From assembly GCA_945861855.1 (NCBI GenBank), contig CAMAWG010000031.1:1-33875 (forward strand): a stretch of DNA of 33,875 nucleotides, given 5' to 3'. Below the pieces are notes generated by a model. It was not told the DNA's origin, did no database searches, and worked only from the letters and a program-made list of their open reading frames with translations. How positions within the stretch are numbered: the stretch's first letter is position 1; every line of letters begins with the position of its first letter. Source of the stretch: Rhodoplanes serenus (GTDB lineage: Bacteria > Pseudomonadota > Alphaproteobacteria > Rhizobiales > Xanthobacteraceae). A program made the position numbers and the translations under genes. Shown here piece after piece: positions 30,831 through 33,875 of the stretch.

Positions 30831-32512
30831 GGCGCCGTCGCCTCGGGCGTGGTGGTGGCGGCATGCTCCACCAGGGTGCTGGCGCTCACCCGGCTCAGCG
30901 CATCGTGAGGGCAAGCCCGCGCGCAGGCCGGGCCGCCGAGCTGTTCGACGCAGAGATCGCACTTCGTCGCCTTGACGATGGCCCGGCCGTCGCCATCGAC
31001 GATCGGATCGCCCGAGGGATTGGCGATCTCGACCAGCCGGATGTTGTCGTAGGGGCAGGAGTTGGCGCAGGTGCCGCAGCCGATGCATGTGTCGTCGTTG
31101 ATCACGACGACGCCGGCGGTTTCATGCCGGTGAATGGCGCCGGTCGGGCAGCCGATCATGCAGACCGGATCGCGGCAATGCATACAGGCGTTGGCCACCA
31201 TCCACTGGTCGAAGATCCGGCCGTGGCGGATGAAGCGCGGGTTGCCGCCGTGCGTCGATGCGCAAGCCTTCACGCAATCGTCGCAGCGCACGCACCGATC
31301 CAGGTCGATGAGCATCACCTGCGTGCCGTTGATCAGCCGCTCGTCGACCAGCCATTCGGCGAATGCGTCGTCGTGGATCGGCCGGTCGACCGGCGGAGCC
31401 GGCGGCGGCGGCGCGGGAAGGTTTGGAAACACGTATTTTTCGAGCACATGCGACGGCACCCGCAGCACGTCGACATAGCCGAGCCCGGTCAGCGAGTTCA
31501 GCCGGCGCGCCGGCTTGCCGGTCTTCCAGCTCTCGTAGGTTTCATCGAGGCCGAACTGGTCGCCGGCGCCGAGATAGGCGAGCGTGCGCTGCGCGCTGCC
31601 GAAGCGTACCGAAACGCGCGCGAATCCGGCGCGGACCAGATAGACGCCGTCCGGCACCAGCCCTTCGGCCGCGATGATCGGCTCGTCGCCCGCGGCGCCG
31701 GTTTCGCGCATCTGCTTGTACGAGACGTGCCAGTCGAACGCGCCATAGGTCTTGAACTTCACCTGATCGGCAACCGCCTGCAGGTCTTCGGCCGACAGGC
31801 CGGCGAACAGCGGATTGGTCCGCAGCACCCCGTGCAGCGCGTTGCGCCGGTAGTTCTCGTCGATGAGGCGCTTCCAGCCCGGGTCGTAGCGATGCAGCTC
31901 GCGCAGCCCCTGCCAGCGGATTTCGAGCAGGCGCGTCTCGGTCTCCGCGAAGACCGTGGCCGATCGCGGAACTCGGCCGAGCGCCGCCAGTTCGCCGAAG
32001 ATCTGGCCGATGGGCAGCGTGACCGTGCGGTGCTGGTCGAGAACGGCCGGCACGTCCTGGATAAAGATGTGCGTCTCGGCGCCCGAGGCGCCGCGCGACT
32101 GGGCACGGATGTTGCGATAGCGCTCGGTATCCCGCACCTCCGGGATCCGCGAATTGGTGAACAACTGGGTCAGCGACTCGAAGAAGCCCTTCTTATGCAC
32201 CTCCTGGCGCCCGAGCAGCTTGCGCGGCAGGCTCGGCGCCAGCACCACGCGAACGGCGCCGGACAGCACAAGGAACGCCGAGTTCCCGTAGTCGCCCTCG
32301 CGGCAGACGATATCGCCGGGCTGGAACGAGACGATCCGCGCATCGTTCCGCAGGATGCCGCGCAGGGGGATGTGGGCGGGGAACTCTTCGGCGCGGACAC
32401 TGGCGACCACGGGGGTCGCCATGAGCGCATCGACATCGGCGTCCGACATGTCCGAATCGAACGGCACGTCCCACCGATGGGGCCGCACCATCGTCGGAGC
32501 GTGGACGTTCAT
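30827..32512 (-). CDS. Fusion of two cyclic-nucleotide-binding-like domains with a four-cluster [4Fe-4S] ferredoxin
   Basis: A 561-residue protein with no signal peptide, hence cytoplasmic. Domain 1 (about 45-200) is a cNMP-binding fold with a well-kept phosphate-binding cassette (F172-G-E-L-A-A-L then P182-R183-S-A-T). Domain 2 (about 230-360) has the fold pattern but a degenerate cassette (QFGLDETYESW). After a Pro-rich linker (366-374) comes a DMSO-reductase-subunit-B/HybA-like ferredoxin with 16 cluster cysteines: 407/410/413/417, 443/446/451/455, 476/479/482/486 and 518/521/530/534. No DNA-binding helix-turn-helix is present, so it is not a Crp/Fnr transcription factor although it may be labelled so. 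It may be an electron-transfer subunit gated by a nucleotide. It is 26 bases after the tetraheme gene. Confidence 0.92.
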   Translation of the reverse strand: MNVHAPTMVRPHRWDVPFDSDMSDADVDALMATPVVASVRAEEFPAHIPLRGILRNDARIVSFQPGDIVCREGDYGNSAFLVLSGAVRVVLAPSLPRKLLGRQEVHKKGFFESLTQLFTNSRIPEVRDTERYRNIRAQSRGASGAETHIFIQDVPAVLDQHRTVTLPIGQIFGELAALGRVPRSATVFAETETRLLEIRWQGLRELHRYDPGWKRLIDENYRRNALHGVLRTNPLFAGLSAEDLQAVADQVKFKTYGAFDWHVSYKQMRETGAAGDEPIIAAEGLVPDGVYLVRAGFARVSVRFGSAQRTLAYLGAGDQFGLDETYESWKTGKPARRLNSLTGLGYVDVLRVPSHVLEKYVFPNLPAPPPPAPPVDRPIHDDAFAEWLVDERLINGTQVMLIDLDRCVRCDDCVKACASTHGGNPRFIRHGRIFDQWMVANACMHCRDPVCMIGCPTGAIHRHETAGVVVINDDTCIGCGTCANSCPYDNIRLVEIANPSGDPIVDGDGRAIVKATKCDLCVEQLGGPACARACPHDALSRVSASTLVEHAATTTPEATAP

Positions 32513-32538
32513 TGCAATCTACCCTTCCGAACGTCCAC

Positions 32539-33492
32539 TTACTTGTAGGTGCCTTTCGCTGGCAGAAGCGCGCCAACCTGCGCGGTCAGATCCTTGCCGG
32601 AGATCGCATCGACCAGTTTGCGCGCGTTGGCATCCGTCGGCTCCGCTAGCAGGGCCGCCGCTTCGGGCACCTGGCCCTTGATCGCGTCGAGTGCCGCGCG
32701 TGCGCTGGTCTCGATCTTCTTTCGTGTCTCCTCGTACTTCGCGTTGTTCACCTTGCCCGCGACCGACGCCCCGTTGACGAGCGCGGCGGCGTGGCCGGTG
32801 ACGAACATCCGCGCCTTCTCGGCCGGAGTCATCTCCGAGTTCTTGGTCACGTCCGGCGGATAGAAACGATGCCGGACAGTGCCTTCGAGATACCGCACCA
32901 GCTCGAAGGAGCTTCCTGCGGCGTGACCGGCGTCGATCATCTTCGCGATCGTCTCCGGCGCAATTCCCGGCCGCGCCAGTCCATGACAGGACAGGCAGTT
33001 GCCCGCGATGTCGTAAAGCATGTCGGGCCGGATCATGCCGGCCGCGATGCTCTTCTGCTTGCGCTGGGCCTTGTTGGCCGGAGTCTCGGTTTCGCGCTTC
33101 GCCGTCGGGCCGCCGTAATCGTTATGCAGCGCCATCCAGTCCGATGACGCGCCGTGGCAGCTTTCGCAGGAGGGGCCAGTCGTCGCCGCCGGCCGCGCGC
33201 TGGCATTCGCCTGCACCATCGTGAAGTGGCACGCGGTGCAAACCTCGTTGCGGCGCATGTTCGCATCGCCACCGGCGGCGGTGATGATGTTTTTCACCTC
33301 CGGCTTGCGATGAATCTCGCGGAAGGACGTCGCATGCTTGGTTGCCTTCCAGACCGTGTCTTCGGCCTTGTGGCAATCGAAGCATTTCGCCTCACCTTGA
33401 TTGAAAGGTGCCGCAGATGCCGACAGGCCACTGCCCGCAACGACCATCGCCAGGAGGGCAACAACCGATAGCACTCGTTTCAAACTCGACAT
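32539..33492 (-). CDS. Secreted tetraheme cytochrome c
   Basis: A 317-residue protein with a signal peptide (about 1-28, ending SASAAP) and four CXXCH sites: Cys37-His41, Cys85-His89, Cys109-His113 and Cys166-His170. The pattern CESCHGAS-x-W-x-x-LHNDYGG resembles cytochrome c554-type proteins. The C-terminal 110 residues are helical, Lys/Ala-rich and heme-free. It would be a soluble periplasmic electron carrier. The ATG at 33490-33492 has GGGGGAG 5 bases upstream, better than the GTG/ATG options above it. It is the first gene of the redox operon and follows a good promoter. Confidence 0.9.
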   Translation of the reverse strand: MSSLKRVLSVVALLAMVVAGSGLSASAAPFNQGEAKCFDCHKAEDTVWKATKHATSFREIHRKPEVKNIITAAGGDANMRRNEVCTACHFTMVQANASARPAATTGPSCESCHGASSDWMALHNDYGGPTAKRETETPANKAQRKQKSIAAGMIRPDMLYDIAGNCLSCHGLARPGIAPETIAKMIDAGHAAGSSFELVRYLEGTVRHRFYPPDVTKNSEMTPAEKARMFVTGHAAALVNGASVAGKVNNAKYEETRKKIETSARAALDAIKGQVPEAAALLAEPTDANARKLVDAISGKDLTAQVGALLPAKGTYK

Positions 33493-33598
33493 GAACTCCC
33501 CCACAACGGCTCTACACTCTCGCAGCCGAGGTCGTGATACGCCCTGTCAAACGCGCCCAGCAGCGAGAGCAAGAAACCGCACCGATTGCCGCTATCAC

Positions 33599-33628
33599 TT
33601 TAGAATATTCATTTTGGAGAATTCTACC
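33599..33628. promoter_or_regulatory. Candidate Irr/ICE-like operator overlapping the promoter
   Basis: The bradyrhizobial iron control element bound by Irr has the known consensus TTTAGAA-N3-TTCTAAA. Here an exact TTTAGAA half-site is at 33599-33605, and ttttgga-gaa-ttctacc at 33612-33628 matches 10 of 14 defined bases. TAGAAT (33601-33606) and ATTCTA (33621-33626) also form an inverted pair. The site covers the predicted -10 and spacer, as a repressor operator would. The match is suggestive only. Confidence 0.35.
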
Positions 33629-33638
33629 CCCTTGTCAA
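33611..33638 (-). promoter_or_regulatory. Probable sigma-70 promoter of the redox operon
   Basis: On the minus strand, a perfect TTGACA (33638-33633) is followed after 16 bases by CAAAAT (33616-33611, four of six -10 bases). It lies about 120 bases upstream of the tetraheme start. Further TTGACA words upstream could be alternative -35 elements. Confidence 0.5.
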
Positions 33639-33674
33639 CACAGCCTCTGTCTCTGTCAACATCTGCGCTGTCAA
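33633..33674. repeat. TGTCAA direct repeats upstream of the redox operon
   Basis: TGTCAA occurs at 33633, 33654 and 33669, and once more at 33546 on the other side of the promoter. Read on the minus strand each is TTGACA. The spacings of 21 and 15 bases could be stacked -35 elements or activator half-sites. Confidence 0.4.
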
Positions 33675-33793
33675 AACTGTTGGGGCCGCGGCTCGGAACT
33701 TGACGTGTCGCGCATGTGATTTGCCCCGGGTGCCGTAGCGGGAGTGGTTGGAATTCGGTGTGGCGCGCTCTCCGGTAACATGAAGGTACAGTT

Positions 33794-33874
33794 TCAGGCG
33801 GCAAGGTCAATTGGCTGATCGATTGGCTTTGTGGCGAGCGTCTGCCAGCCATCGACCTTGCGCATGTTGATCTG
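33794..33874 (-). CDS. C-terminal end of an unidentified protein, possibly a transposase (cut by window edge)
   Basis: The last 26 codons of a frame entering from the right edge read QINMRKVDGWQTL... and end ...DQPIDLAA before a TGA at 33794-33796. The ending reminds me of transposases in insertion sequences of Rhizobiales, but 26 residues are too few to assign a family. If it is an insertion sequence, its terminal inverted repeat should lie in about 33680-33793, where I found no obvious partner. The low-homology, gene-free stretch 33639-33793 otherwise shows nothing beyond the TGTCAA repeats. Confidence 0.35.
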   Translation of the reverse strand, partial: QINMRKVDGWQTLATKPIDQPIDLAA

Positions 33875-33875
33875 G

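Noticed and set aside
30827-32512. Crp/Fnr transcription factor
   Set aside because: The cNMP-like domains are present but there is no helix-turn-helix; a 16-cysteine ferredoxin domain takes its place.

Overview
The window looks like a chromosome segment of a GC-rich alphaproteobacterium, most likely a member of the Hyphomicrobiales (Rhizobiales) near Bradyrhizobiaceae/Xanthobacteraceae. Reasons: the division/cell-wall gene order, a type A RNase P RNA, a GGAAC-N16-CGTT promoter of the alphaproteobacterial general stress sigma factor EcfG, several TctC-type binding proteins, and intergenic palindromic repeats of the kind common in that group. No close species can be named from sequence alone.

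Layout. (1) 1-6613, minus strand: part of the division and cell wall (dcw) cluster, rsmH-ftsL-ftsI-murE-murF-mraY, with mraY cut by the window edge and no mraZ. (2) 6614-9147, plus strand: a secreted PRC-barrel protein behind an EcfG-type promoter, an AmiD-like amidase and the RNase P RNA gene with its terminator. (3) 9204-13789: an ergothioneine locus. An ATPase and a permease fused to a binding domain (EgtV/EgtU-like uptake system) run towards egtB-egtD (biosynthesis). (4) 14075-18722: small-molecule uptake and catabolism, with a ModA-like binding protein lacking a signal peptide, two TctC proteins, a Rieske ferredoxin and a metal-dependent amidohydrolase. (5) 18866-23268: a ketone-body/PHB group, with phasin, 3-hydroxybutyrate dehydrogenase, patatin-like hydrolase and two acetoacetate-decarboxylase paralogs. 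One paralog has lost two catalytic residues. (6) 23406-33492, minus strand: a tightly spaced seven-gene redox operon.

The redox operon is the most interesting part. In transcription order it encodes a secreted tetraheme cytochrome c; a cytoplasmic protein with two cyclic-nucleotide-binding-like domains fused to a four-cluster [4Fe-4S] ferredoxin; a membrane b-type cytochrome with two His-X13-His helices; a membrane-anchored decaheme cytochrome c carrying a duplicated 4-Cys module on its cytoplasmic side; a secreted pentaheme cytochrome c; an outer-membrane beta-barrel; and a membrane-anchored FAD/[2Fe-2S] NAD(P)H reductase. Together that is 19 CXXCH sites, four cubane clusters, one plant-type cluster and one flavin. 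The parts could carry electrons between the cytoplasm or quinone pool and the periplasm or cell surface. I do not recognise it as a described, named system. A strong minus-strand promoter with an Irr/ICE-like motif precedes it, and beyond that lies the end of what may be a transposase gene.

All functions are inferred from reading the sequence. No database search was run. Residue numbers refer to the starts given here.
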